Program-made: the position numbers and the translations under genes | Part shown: piece by piece, positions 8,358-16,318 of the stretch | How positions within the stretch are numbered: the stretch's first letter is position 1 | Layout: each line of letters opens with the position of its first letter | The notes under the pieces: model-generated | Databases searched by the model: none | What the model was told of the DNA's origin: nothing | The model's input: only the letters and a program-made list of their open reading frames with translations | DNA from: Actinomycetes bacterium | GTDB lineage: Bacteria; Actinomycetota; Thermoleophilia; Solirubrobacterales; 70-9 | Length of the DNA: 64,000 nucleotides | Assembly (NCBI GenBank): GCA_016861045.1 | Contig: BOKP01000002.1 | Coordinates: 62,001 to 126,000, forward strand | Reading direction: 5' to 3'

Positions 8358-9467
8358 CTACCGGCGGGCGGCCGACCCGGCCGTCCGGGCGCATGCCTTC
8401 CGCTTCCGCTTCTTCGCCCTGACGAGCTTCCGCTTCGCCTTCTTCAGCCGCTTCGCGGCCTTCCGCTGCTCCGACCTGCCATCGGCACGCCTCACCTTCT
8501 TGCGGGCCTTCCCCACCGCGATCCTCGCCCGCTTCACCCGCTTCTTCGCCTTCGCGCAGGCGTCGCCGCTCCCGCCTCCGCCCGGGGCCGTCGGGGTCGG
8601 GTCGACCGCCAGCCCGAACGAGACCGGGAACCCGCTTCCACCGATGAAGGTCTCGTCGAGCCCGGTGCCGTCGAGGTTGGCGCGGGCCACACCGGGCGAG
8701 GATCCCCCGCCCGGCGTGGTCGCGTAGACATGGGCGTCATCGACGGCTACGGCCTGGGGCGAGAAGGCGGGGTCCGTCTTGATGAAGCTCTGATCGACGC
8801 CGCTGCCGTCGAGGTCGGCCCTGCCGATCGCGGCGTTCGCCCCGAACGAGTTCGACCAGTAGACGTGCGTCGAATCGACGGCGACGTCGGATGACGCGCT
8901 CGTCCCGACGATGAAGCTCTCGTCGACGCCGCTGCCGTCGAGGTTGGCCCTGCCGATCGAGCCGGTGGTCGCCCAGTAGATGTGGCCCCCGTCGACGGCG
9001 ATGCCCTCGACGAAATCGAGCCCCGAGATGAAGTCCGGGTCGACGTTCGCGCCATCCAGGTCCGCCCTGCCGATCGTTCCGGCGGCGGTCTCGCTGGACC
9101 AGTAGAGGTGGCCTCCATAGACGGCGATGCCTGCCGGGGACTCCAGGCCCGTGACGAAGTCCTCGGCCACCGCGCTGCCATCGATGCTCGCCCGGCCGAT
9201 CGCCCCCGAGTCGAAGACGCCGTGCGTCCAGTAGAGGTGGGCGGCGTCGACGGCGATCCCGTCCGCCCCGTCGTCGAGTCGCAGGAACCGCTGGTCGACT
9301 CCGCTGCCGTCGAGGTTGGCCCGGCCGATGCCCATGTCGCCGGACCAGTAGATGAGCGCATCCGCGCGGGATGCGGCCACGAGGGCGACGATCAGCGCCA
9401 CCGAGACCGCGGCGAGCGCCGCGAGCAGGCGCCGCCCGCCTGATCCGAAAGCCCATGAACCGACCAT
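8358..9467 (-). CDS. Secreted YWTD-type six-repeat propeller protein with Lys/Arg-rich tail
   Basis: The 369-residue protein starts with a signal peptide (about 1-37). Six repeats of roughly 40-45 residues follow, each with an IYW/LYW-type strand and an IGRANLDGSGVD-like turn, the pattern of a six-bladed LDL-receptor class B (YWTD) propeller. After a Pro/Gly linker (about 290-302) come some 65 residues made almost only of Lys, Arg and Ala, with a Cys near each end. The tail could bind anionic wall polymers or DNA, but that is inference. No enzyme motif is visible. A promoter lies upstream at 9546-9574. Confidence 0.75.
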   Translation of the reverse strand: MVGSWAFGSGGRRLLAALAAVSVALIVALVAASRADALIYWSGDMGIGRANLDGSGVDQRFLRLDDGADGIAVDAAHLYWTHGVFDSGAIGRASIDGSAVAEDFVTGLESPAGIAVYGGHLYWSSETAAGTIGRADLDGANVDPDFISGLDFVEGIAVDGGHIYWATTGSIGRANLDGSGVDESFIVGTSASSDVAVDSTHVYWSNSFGANAAIGRADLDGSGVDQSFIKTDPAFSPQAVAVDDAHVYATTPGGGSSPGVARANLDGTGLDETFIGGSGFPVSFGLAVDPTPTAPGGGGSGDACAKAKKRVKRARIAVGKARKKVRRADGRSEQRKAAKRLKKAKRKLVRAKKRKRKACARTAGSAARR

Positions 9468-9545
9468 CTAGCCCCCAATCGGCGCCGGCCAGGCACGCTC
9501 GGGACGCAAGGGCCGGCGCCGGTTTCGCTCCCGATCTCCAAGTGC

Positions 9546-9574
9546 AAGCTAGCCGCGCCCCATGAGCCGGTCAA
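9546..9574 (-). promoter_or_regulatory. Sigma-70-type promoter for the propeller gene
   Basis: Read on the minus strand there is a -35 TTGACC (9569-9574), a 17-bp spacer and a -10 TAGCTT (9546-9551). The predicted start near 9538 gives a 5' leader of about 70 nt, with a G-rich ribosome site just before the ATG at 9467. Confidence 0.5.
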
Positions 9575-9679
9575 TGGCCAGTCGATGTGTGAAAGCCGTA
9601 GCGGGCCAGGAGCACCGCGCCCCCCGGCGGCCGCGGCCCCCTCGAGCGCGCTGTGCGGCGGCCGTGGGCCCGGCCTCCG

Positions 9680-11287
9680 CTACGAGGCCCGCCGACCGCG
9701 CCGGGACCGAGCCGGCCGGTAGCTGCGATCGGTCCCGCAGGCGGGGGCGCCGGCCCGCGGCTCGCGCACGAAGGCGTATGAGGTCGGCGGCAGGCGCAGG
9801 CTGCGTCCGCGCACCGGCTTCGGGGCCAGGTCGGTCCTGATCCGGCCCTTCGCGCTCGCCCGCAGCAAGCGGCCGTTGAGCATCACGTCGGTCCCGTAGG
9901 GATCGGGCGCGGTGACGACGAAGGCCCGGGCCCGCCCGCCCCCGGAGCCTGCGAGGCGCAGCGACTCGCTCGCGGTCGAGGACAGGTTCAGGGCGAGCAG
10001 GGTGACGCCGCCGGCGGGCCCGCCCGGCGAGCAGGCGCCGAACAGCTTCAACGTCGACGGCGAAGCCGGCGCCTTGACGTTCAGCTGCTTGCTCCCCATC
10101 AGCCGCTCCCACAGCAGCGTCGCCCAGTAGTCGGGGTCGGGCGCGCCGGTGATCGCGTCGAGCAGCCCGTAGTTGCTGCCCTGAAGGGTCTGGCGGACGA
10201 GCACTCCGACGCCGAGGCGGCCGAGTGTGCCGAGCTCGTTGAGGTGGAAGAAGGTGGCGATGAAGCGGTCGGAGTAGCCGATCTGACCGCCGGCGGCGGC
10301 GGTCGCCGTCTCACCGAGCCACAGCGGCGCCCCGGGCTGGTAGCGCTCCGCCAGGTCCCGCATGTAGCGGGCCGAGCGCACGACCTGATCGGTCAGCCAG
10401 TCCGGGTCGAGCGGATCGTCGGCCACGTGCGGCTCGATCGGGATCCGGGTCGAGAGCGCGTTGTAGTAGTGATAGTTGACCGCATCGTAGAAGCGCCGCG
10501 GCAAGAGCGGCATGATGTCGGCTGCGATCGGCCCGAGCGCGACCCCGATCCCCTTCTCGCCGTCGGGATCGGCCGGGGTCAGGAAGGTGCCGGGCCCGAC
10601 CAGCTTCAGCTTCGGGGCGACGTCCTCGACGAGCCGCTTGAACCCGATGCTGTCGCGCGCGTAGTCGGCCGCGGTGTAGCTCGACGGGATCCCGGAGATC
10701 CCGAACATGTTCGGCTCGTTGCCGTACTCGACGACGGCCAGAGGATACCCCCGCCTGACGTTGTAGCGGAGGAAGGCACGGGCGTTGCCCGGGAGCCAGC
10801 GGTAGTCGCCGTCGCGAGGCCCGGGCCCGGTGTTGATCCCGACCCACACCTTCATGCCGAGCCGCTCGGCGAACCGCATCGCGCCGTCCCACTGCGCCTT
10901 GGTGAGCACGCGCTCGTAGCCCGGCGGCGGCTCGTCGATCGGGTCCTTCGAGAGGTCGTAGTAGGTCTTGTTGGCGCCGGTGCCGCTGAGCCGCAGGTAT
11001 GCGGGGCGCCCCTGCAGCATCGCGCTTGTCAGTCGCACCAGCTCGGGGCGATCGAAGTCGTAGGGCGGCAGCGGGACCTCGGCCGGGGGGCCGCCGTCCG
11101 GGTTCCAGAACTCGCCGCCGACGACCTGGTCGATGTCGACCGCGATCGACATGTACCTGGGCCCCACCGTCGCCGCCGGCCGTTGCGGCTTCGCCTCGAC
11201 GCGGACGGCGGCCCCGGCTCGGGCCTCACCCGCCATGGCGAGCACCGCGACGACGGCAGCCGTCACCAGCCACCCTGAACGCCTCAT
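9680..11287 (-). CDS. Secreted glycoside hydrolase, GH79 (heparanase-like)
   Basis: From the ATG at 11287 the protein is 535 residues; an in-frame TTG at 11293 adds two. The N-terminus is a signal peptide ending near the AGEARA stretch. The catalytic barrel shows the acid/base glutamate in EYGNEPNMF (E193 when numbered from the TTG) and the likely nucleophile in LWLGETA (E328). This is the pattern of GH79 beta-glucuronidases and heparanases. A beta-rich domain follows, as in GH79 enzymes. The substrate is probably a uronic-acid-containing polysaccharide outside the cell, but other clan GH-A families remain possible. A weak -10 (TAGAGT) lies at 11337-11342. Confidence 0.75.
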   Translation of the reverse strand: MRRSGWLVTAAVVAVLAMAGEARAGAAVRVEAKPQRPAATVGPRYMSIAVDIDQVVGGEFWNPDGGPPAEVPLPPYDFDRPELVRLTSAMLQGRPAYLRLSGTGANKTYYDLSKDPIDEPPPGYERVLTKAQWDGAMRFAERLGMKVWVGINTGPGPRDGDYRWLPGNARAFLRYNVRRGYPLAVVEYGNEPNMFGISGIPSSYTAADYARDSIGFKRLVEDVAPKLKLVGPGTFLTPADPDGEKGIGVALGPIAADIMPLLPRRFYDAVNYHYYNALSTRIPIEPHVADDPLDPDWLTDQVVRSARYMRDLAERYQPGAPLWLGETATAAAGGQIGYSDRFIATFFHLNELGTLGRLGVGVLVRQTLQGSNYGLLDAITGAPDPDYWATLLWERLMGSKQLNVKAPASPSTLKLFGACSPGGPAGGVTLLALNLSSTASESLRLAGSGGGRARAFVVTAPDPYGTDVMLNGRLLRASAKGRIRTDLAPKPVRGRSLRLPPTSYAFVREPRAGAPACGTDRSYRPARSRRGRRAS

Positions 11288-11607
11288 CCGCAACCGCTCG
11301 CGGTCATCGGGGTCCGCCCCATCACCGGGAACCTCAACTCTAGTCTGACCCGCGCGATCCGGTCGCGATCCGGCCGCCGACGTCCGGGCTCAGCGCACCC
11401 CCTGTGAGCCACGCCGTGGCTCGGGCGCCCGCTCGGCCGCCGGACGCAGCCCCGACGAGCGAGCCAGCGTCGCCCGGCCGTCCGATCGACTCTCGCCATC
11501 TCGGTGTCAACGCGGGAGAGCGGTGCGGGTCGGGCCGGTTGGAGGTCACAGCCAGGGCCCGAACCGACCACCTCACGAGAAAGGCCCGATCACCAGGTTC
11601 TTCCTAG
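11288..11607. other. Intergenic region between the GH79 gene and tRNA-Arg
   Basis: I see no gene here. It holds a perfect 7-bp hairpin with a 3-nt loop (11406-11412 and 11416-11422), a candidate terminator for the minus-strand tRNA transcript. It also has a -10-like TAGAGT on the minus strand (11337-11342) that could serve the GH79-like gene. Confidence 0.4.
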
Positions 11608-11681
11608 CGCGCCCGACTGGATTCGAACCAGTGACCTTCGGTTTCGTAGACCGACGCTCTATCCGGCTGAGCTACGGGCGC
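11608..11681 (-). tRNA. tRNA-Arg (ACG)
   Basis: The minus strand folds into a full cloverleaf. It has a 7-bp acceptor stem, a D-arm with AGCCGGATA loop, and an anticodon stem TCGGT/ACCGA around loop CTACGAA with anticodon ACG. A 5-nt variable loop and a T-arm with TTCGAAT complete it. The discriminator is G at 11608 and no CCA end is encoded. The adenosine at the wobble position implies TadA-type conversion to inosine for reading CGN codons. A CCA nucleotidyltransferase gene is in this window (23834-25276). Confidence 0.97.
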
Positions 11682-11712
11682 GAGCTGGCGGGACTCCGTT
11701 CCCGCGCGGGCG

Positions 11713-11718
11713 ATTGTA
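11713..11718 (-). promoter_or_regulatory. -10 element of the tRNA-Arg promoter
   Basis: TACAAT on the minus strand, a near-consensus -10, stands 31 nt upstream of the tRNA 5' end. It would give a leader of about 24 nt to be removed by RNase P. No convincing -35 is visible. Confidence 0.5.
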
Positions 11719-11785
11719 GAGGGCGGGCGGAGAGCGACGCGGCGGAGAATGGCTCGCCCGAGGGGGGGCCCGGAGGCCGGTCCGT

Positions 11786-13339
11786 TCAGCCGCGGCCGAG
11801 GCGGGCGACGATCCGCGTGAAGCGGTCGAAGTCGCGGGTGAGTGGCGGGCTGGCCCAGGTCTTCTGCGCGATCACGGCCAGCGAATCCCGGTGGAAGCTG
11901 CCCGTGTCGAGGTCGCGCGGCCCCTGCTCCCAGGCATTGACCGAGGAGCCGAGGTTCCCGCTCTCGCCCGGCGTCATCGCCGCGCAGGGGCGGTTGCGCT
12001 CGACGATGACGAGCCCGCAGAAGAGGTCCGGGCGCCAGCCCTCGTAGGCCTCGGCGAGATCGGTCGGCCCGCCCCCGAGGTAGCCGGGGTAGGTCGGAAA
12101 CCAGCCCTTGTTGGCGATCCGGTGGCCGGCGACGAGGAGCTCGGCGGGGGCCGGAGGCGAGGGGTCCGAGAGCGGCGAGAGGTCGGTCCACCAGTCGACG
12201 ACGACGTCGCTGTCGACGCTGACCAGCGCCCCCGGCGCGAGCTGGTCGTTCCAGGCGCGCAGGACCTTGCCGTGGCGCCGGGCGAGCCGGTCGATCCGGT
12301 TGACGAAGCCGGCGATCGCGTCCCGGTAGCCGGCGCCGGCGCCGTAGCGGCGCCGCGCGTATTCGCCGAGCTGCGGGTAGTACGGCGCCGCCACCGGGGC
12401 CATGTACTCGTCGGCGCCGATGTGCAGGTAGCGACCCCCGAACAGGCGCATGTACTCGCGGAGGACCTCGGCGACGAGCCGTCGCGCCGCCGGATCGGTG
12501 ATGTCGAGCTTGCCGCCGGCGAACAGCGGCGGCGGCGTGCCGGTCGGCTCGAGCTCGAGCCCGGGGTGGGCGGCGAGGAGGGCGCCGCTGTGGCCGGGCA
12601 GGTCGATCTCGGGGACGACCTCGATCCGGTGGCGCCGCGCGACCGCGAGGATCCGCTTCATCGCCCCGATCGTCAGCGCGCCCGGCGAGGCGAGCTCCGG
12701 GTGGGTGCGCGACTCGAGCCCCCAGCGCTGGTCGTCGGTCAGGTGCAGGTGCAGCGTGTTCAGCTTCAGCCCGGCGATCCGCCTGATCTCGCGGATGATC
12801 CAGCCGGCCGGGAACGCCTCGCGCCCGAGGTCGAGCATCAAGCCGCGCTCGCGGTAACGGGGCCGGTCGCGGCCCCGGCCGCGCCCGACCGACGCCGGGC
12901 CGCGGAGCAGCTGGAGCACCGTCCGGGTGCCGTAGAAGGCGCCGCCCGGCCGGCGGGCCACGATCTCCAGCTTCGATCCGACGTCGATCCGGTAGCCCTC
13001 GCCCCCGAGCCGCCGGTCGCCGGCGCCGAGCCGGAGGACGACGTCGCCGGTCCGGGGGCGGGCCCCCCGCCGCGAGACGACCCGCGGCGCCCGGCCACGC
13101 TGCCGCCCGAGGTCATGGGCGAGGACCCGGGCGACGGGCCGCAGCCGTCCCCGGCCGGGGACCGCGACGACGATCCGGCTCGAGCGCCGCAGGTGGAACC
13201 GGCCGGGCTCCGGCTTCCAGGTCCGCAGCGCCGGCACCGTCTCGGGGCGTCCGCCCGCGACCGCGGCGGACCTGGGCGCGGCGCCGGCCGCAAACGCGAG
13301 GACCGCGACGAACGTGAGACACAGCACCCTCGCCGTCAC
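11786..13339 (-). CDS. Secreted beta-N-acetylhexosaminidase, GH20
   Basis: The 517-residue protein begins with a signal peptide (about 1-28). A GH20b domain (about 40-160) and the catalytic barrel follow, with LHLHLTDDQRW, a PEIDLPGHS segment and the catalytic pair D310-E311 in LHIGADEYM. It would remove terminal GlcNAc or GalNAc from glycans or chitin/peptidoglycan fragments by substrate-assisted catalysis. The start is GTG. A promoter-like pair lies at 13382-13410. The neighbouring GH79-like gene suggests joint use of extracellular glycans, but the tRNA separates them and each may have its own promoter. Confidence 0.9.
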   Translation of the reverse strand: MTARVLCLTFVAVLAFAAGAAPRSAAVAGGRPETVPALRTWKPEPGRFHLRRSSRIVVAVPGRGRLRPVARVLAHDLGRQRGRAPRVVSRRGARPRTGDVVLRLGAGDRRLGGEGYRIDVGSKLEIVARRPGGAFYGTRTVLQLLRGPASVGRGRGRDRPRYRERGLMLDLGREAFPAGWIIREIRRIAGLKLNTLHLHLTDDQRWGLESRTHPELASPGALTIGAMKRILAVARRHRIEVVPEIDLPGHSGALLAAHPGLELEPTGTPPPLFAGGKLDITDPAARRLVAEVLREYMRLFGGRYLHIGADEYMAPVAAPYYPQLGEYARRRYGAGAGYRDAIAGFVNRIDRLARRHGKVLRAWNDQLAPGALVSVDSDVVVDWWTDLSPLSDPSPPAPAELLVAGHRIANKGWFPTYPGYLGGGPTDLAEAYEGWRPDLFCGLVIVERNRPCAAMTPGESGNLGSSVNAWEQGPRDLDTGSFHRDSLAVIAQKTWASPPLTRDFDRFTRIVARLGRG

Positions 13340-13381
13340 CGTGGCCGCCCGCTGCTTGCATCCATCCGCCCGATCGCTCGC

Positions 13382-13410
13382 AGCCTAGGGATCGGGCCTA
13401 CCGGCGTCGA
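13382..13410 (-). promoter_or_regulatory. Possible promoter of the GH20 gene
   Basis: On the minus strand a TCGACG (-35, 13405-13410) and a TAGGCT (-10, 13382-13387) are separated by 17 bp. The predicted transcript start is about 36 nt before the GTG start codon. Confidence 0.4.
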
Positions 13411-13504
13411 GGCCTGCCGCGCCGGTGCCGGCTTGGTCCCGAACCCGGGACGGGATCGGGCCCGGCGGCGGTTCCCGTTCGGAGGGCCGATCGGCCCCGG
13501 GGCC

Positions 13505-15418
13505 TCAGGCGGGGGTCGTCGCCCGCTCGGGCACGGGCTCGGCGAGCGCCCCGGCTTCCTCCTCGTGCTCGAAGATCGCGTGGCGGGCGCCGGGCACCCC
13601 GAACTCGTAGGGGCCGCCGACGACGCGCGGGACCGAGGGGAAGTTGAAGCGCGGCGGCGGCGAGGAGACGAGCCACTCGATCGACTTCGCGCCCCACGGG
13701 TTGGCCGGGGCGCGCGGGCCCCAGCGCCAGCTCGTGACCATGTTGTAGAGGAAGACGAGCTGGACGGCGCCGAGGATGAAGGCGAAGATCGAGATCACCA
13801 GGTTCCAGTCGCCGAACTGGGCGGCGTAGTCGGCGACCCGGCGCGGCATCCCCTCCATCCCGATCCAGTGCATCGGCACGAACGTGCCCCAGGTGCCGAT
13901 CAGGGTGCCCCAGAAGTGGATCCGGCCGAGCCGCTCGTCGTACATCCGCCCGGTCATCTTCGGGAACCAGTGGTAGAGCCCGCAGAAGATCGTGAACACC
14001 GAGCCGCCGAAGAGGACGAAGTGGATGTGGGCGACGATGAAGTAGGTGTCGGAGATGTGGATGTCGAGCGGGATCATCGCCGTCATCACGCCGCTGATCC
14101 CGCCGAGGATGAAGCTGCAGATGAAGCCGAGCGCGAACAGCATCCCGGTGTTGTCGAGGTGGATGCGGCCATCGAACAGCGTCCCGAGCCAAGAGAAGAT
14201 CTTGATCCCGGTCGGGACCGCGATCAGCAGCGTCGTGATCATCATCGGCACCCGCAGCCAGGCGAACATGCCGGAGACGAACATGTGGTGGGCCCAGACC
14301 GCGAAGGCGAGCACCACGATCCCGAGCAGCGCCAGGGCCATCAGCCGGTAGCCGAAGATCGTCTTGCGGGCGTGGGTCGAGATCACCTCGCTGACGATCC
14401 CGAACCCCGGCAGCATCATGATGTAGACGGCGGGGTGCGAGTAGAACCAGAAGATGTGCTGGTAGCTGATCACGTCGCCGCCGGCGGCCGCCTGGAAGAA
14501 GTTGGTCCCGAGCGCGCGGTCGAGCAGGACCATGAACTGGGCGCCGGCGATGAACGGCGTCGCGCCGACGACGAGCAGCGAGGTCGAGAGGTTGGCCCAG
14601 ACGAGCAGCGGCATCCGCCAGAAGCTCATCCCCGGCGCCCGCATCGTCACGATCGTGACGAGGAAGTTGAGCGCGGTCGCGACCGACGACGCGCCGGCGA
14701 ACTGGACGCCGAGGTTGAAGAACGACTGCCCGAGCGGCGCCCCGGTCGACAGCGGCGCATACCCGGTCCAGCCGGCGTCGAAGGCGCCGCCGGGGGCGAG
14801 AAAGCTGGCGAGGAACAGGATCCCGCCCATCGGCAGCATCCAGAACGAGAGCGCGTTGAGCCGCGGGAACGCCATGTCCGGCGCCCCGATCATCAACGGC
14901 AGCACGTAGTTGGCGATCCCGGCGAAGATCGGGACGATGAACAGGAAGATCATGATCGCCGCGTGGGTCGAGAAGAGCCCGTTGAAGAGGCCGGGGTCGA
15001 CCACCTGGGTCCCCGGCTGGGCGAGCTCGGCGCGGATCCCCATCGCCAGGGCCCCGCCGATGAAGAAGAAGATGAAGGTGGTGCAGACGTACTGGATCCC
15101 GATCACCTTGTGATCGGTGTTGAAGCGCAGGTAGTCGCGCCAGCCGTCGGCCCCGTGGTCGCTGTGGTCCTCGGGCACGGTCGGCGCCCCGGCCGCCCAG
15201 CGGAACCAGTAGTCGAAGCAGCCGATCCCGATCAAGTAGCCGATCGGGCCCGTGATCCCGGGCACGATCACGTGCGGGTAGCCGGTCTGCTCGGTCTGGA
15301 AGATCTCGAGGCCTCTGATCGCGCGCAGGGCGACGACGAGCCCGAAGCCGAAGCCGATCCCGACCAGCATGCCGAGCAGCGCTCGCGGCTGCCCCGGGGC
15401 CTTCAGCGCTGCTACCAC
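13505..15418 (-). CDS. ctaD: Cytochrome c oxidase subunit I, A2-type
   Basis: This is the haem-copper catalytic subunit of a membrane terminal oxidase that reduces O2 and pumps protons. The 637-residue protein has the haem ligand H152 in FSTHAAIM, the CuB ligand and cross-linked tyrosine in HPAVY (H328, Y332), AHHMF, and the later IVAHIHFVLFGG. The motif before HP reads YSHPAVY: the glutamate of A1-type enzymes is absent and the YS pair of the A2 family is present. About 100 extra N-terminal residues carry one or two added membrane segments before the canonical first helix. It lies 25 bp after ctaC. Subunit III is not in the window. Confidence 0.95.
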   Translation of the reverse strand: MVAALKAPGQPRALLGMLVGIGFGFGLVVALRAIRGLEIFQTEQTGYPHVIVPGITGPIGYLIGIGCFDYWFRWAAGAPTVPEDHSDHGADGWRDYLRFNTDHKVIGIQYVCTTFIFFFIGGALAMGIRAELAQPGTQVVDPGLFNGLFSTHAAIMIFLFIVPIFAGIANYVLPLMIGAPDMAFPRLNALSFWMLPMGGILFLASFLAPGGAFDAGWTGYAPLSTGAPLGQSFFNLGVQFAGASSVATALNFLVTIVTMRAPGMSFWRMPLLVWANLSTSLLVVGATPFIAGAQFMVLLDRALGTNFFQAAAGGDVISYQHIFWFYSHPAVYIMMLPGFGIVSEVISTHARKTIFGYRLMALALLGIVVLAFAVWAHHMFVSGMFAWLRVPMMITTLLIAVPTGIKIFSWLGTLFDGRIHLDNTGMLFALGFICSFILGGISGVMTAMIPLDIHISDTYFIVAHIHFVLFGGSVFTIFCGLYHWFPKMTGRMYDERLGRIHFWGTLIGTWGTFVPMHWIGMEGMPRRVADYAAQFGDWNLVISIFAFILGAVQLVFLYNMVTSWRWGPRAPANPWGAKSIEWLVSSPPPRFNFPSVPRVVGGPYEFGVPGARHAIFEHEEEAGALAEPVPERATTPA

Positions 15419-15443
15419 CTGCTCAGAACCTCCTGCTCCCCGG

Positions 15444-16256
15444 TCATTCGGTGACCTGATTGTCGTAGATCCCGGCGCCCTGGCCGCCGGCGGCCCCGGT
15501 GCTCACGTTGCCCTCCGGGATCTTCGCCTGATCGGCGGCCCAGGCGTCGAACTCCTTCTGGCTCTCGACGACCGCCGCCGCCCGCATCGTCGCGTGTCCC
15601 CAGCCGCAGAGCTCGGTGCAGACCACCTGGTAGGAGCCCTCGACGTCGGGGGTGACGCGGACGACGTTGTCGATCTCGTCGCCGCCCGGCAGATCGGAGC
15701 CGGGAACGAGGTCGCGCTTGATCGCCCACTCGGGCACCCAGAAGGAGTGGACGACGTCGAGCGCGTTCAGGTGCAGCTCGAGCTGGGTGCCGACGGGGAC
15801 GTGGAGCTCGGTCGAGCTCACGCCCTGCTCGGGGTAGTCGAAGCGCCAGGCGAACTGCTGGGCGGTGACGTCGACCCGCATCTGGTTCGAGGCCTCCGCC
15901 TCGATGTCGTTGAGGACGATCGTCGAGTAGACGCCGGCGAAGACCACGATCAGCGTCGGGATCACCGTCCAGACGATCTCGAGCCTGGTGTTGCCGTGGA
16001 TCGGCTCGCCGTCGGACTCGTCGCCGGGCTTCGCCCGGTACTTCCAGATCGCGTAGATCATCATCACCATGACGATGCTGAAGACCAGCGCGCTGAGGAC
16101 GATCATCACGTTGAGGAGGGTGACGATCGGGTCCTTCTCGGTGGAGCCGTCCATCCCGAGCCAGTCGATGTTGACCATGACGACGGAGATCAGCACGGTC
16201 ATGCCGATCGCCGCCGCGGTCAGCTTCAGGAACGTGGCGCGGGTCATGTCCTTCAT
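15444..16256 (-). CDS. ctaC: Cytochrome c oxidase subunit II
   Basis: This 270-residue protein has two N-terminal membrane helices (about 10-32 and 46-68). A periplasm-side cupredoxin domain follows, holding the dinuclear CuA site: HSFWVPEW and CTELCGWGHATM supply the Cys, His and Met ligands. QQFAWRFDYP is the conserved aromatic patch that accepts electrons from cytochrome c. No cytochrome c domain is fused, unlike caa3-type subunit II. Acidic residues near 76-86 follow the second helix. It is co-transcribed with ctaD downstream. Confidence 0.95.
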   Translation of the reverse strand: MKDMTRATFLKLTAAAIGMTVLISVVMVNIDWLGMDGSTEKDPIVTLLNVMIVLSALVFSIVMVMMIYAIWKYRAKPGDESDGEPIHGNTRLEIVWTVIPTLIVVFAGVYSTIVLNDIEAEASNQMRVDVTAQQFAWRFDYPEQGVSSTELHVPVGTQLELHLNALDVVHSFWVPEWAIKRDLVPGSDLPGGDEIDNVVRVTPDVEGSYQVVCTELCGWGHATMRAAAVVESQKEFDAWAADQAKIPEGNVSTGAAGGQGAGIYDNQVTE

Positions 16257-16318
16257 GGGCGCGGCGCATTCTATTCAGTGAGCGGCGCATCTTCGTCGCC
16301 GGCCCGGCCGCGGCTGTG

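Noticed and set aside
11608-11785. Integration (att) site at tRNA-Arg
   Set aside because: No duplicated tRNA 3' end and no integrase gene are found in the window.
11891-15454. A 1187-codon open frame on the plus strand
   Set aside because: It lies antisense to the GH20 and ctaD genes, is Arg/Pro/Asp-rich without domains, and is a typical shadow frame in GC-rich DNA.
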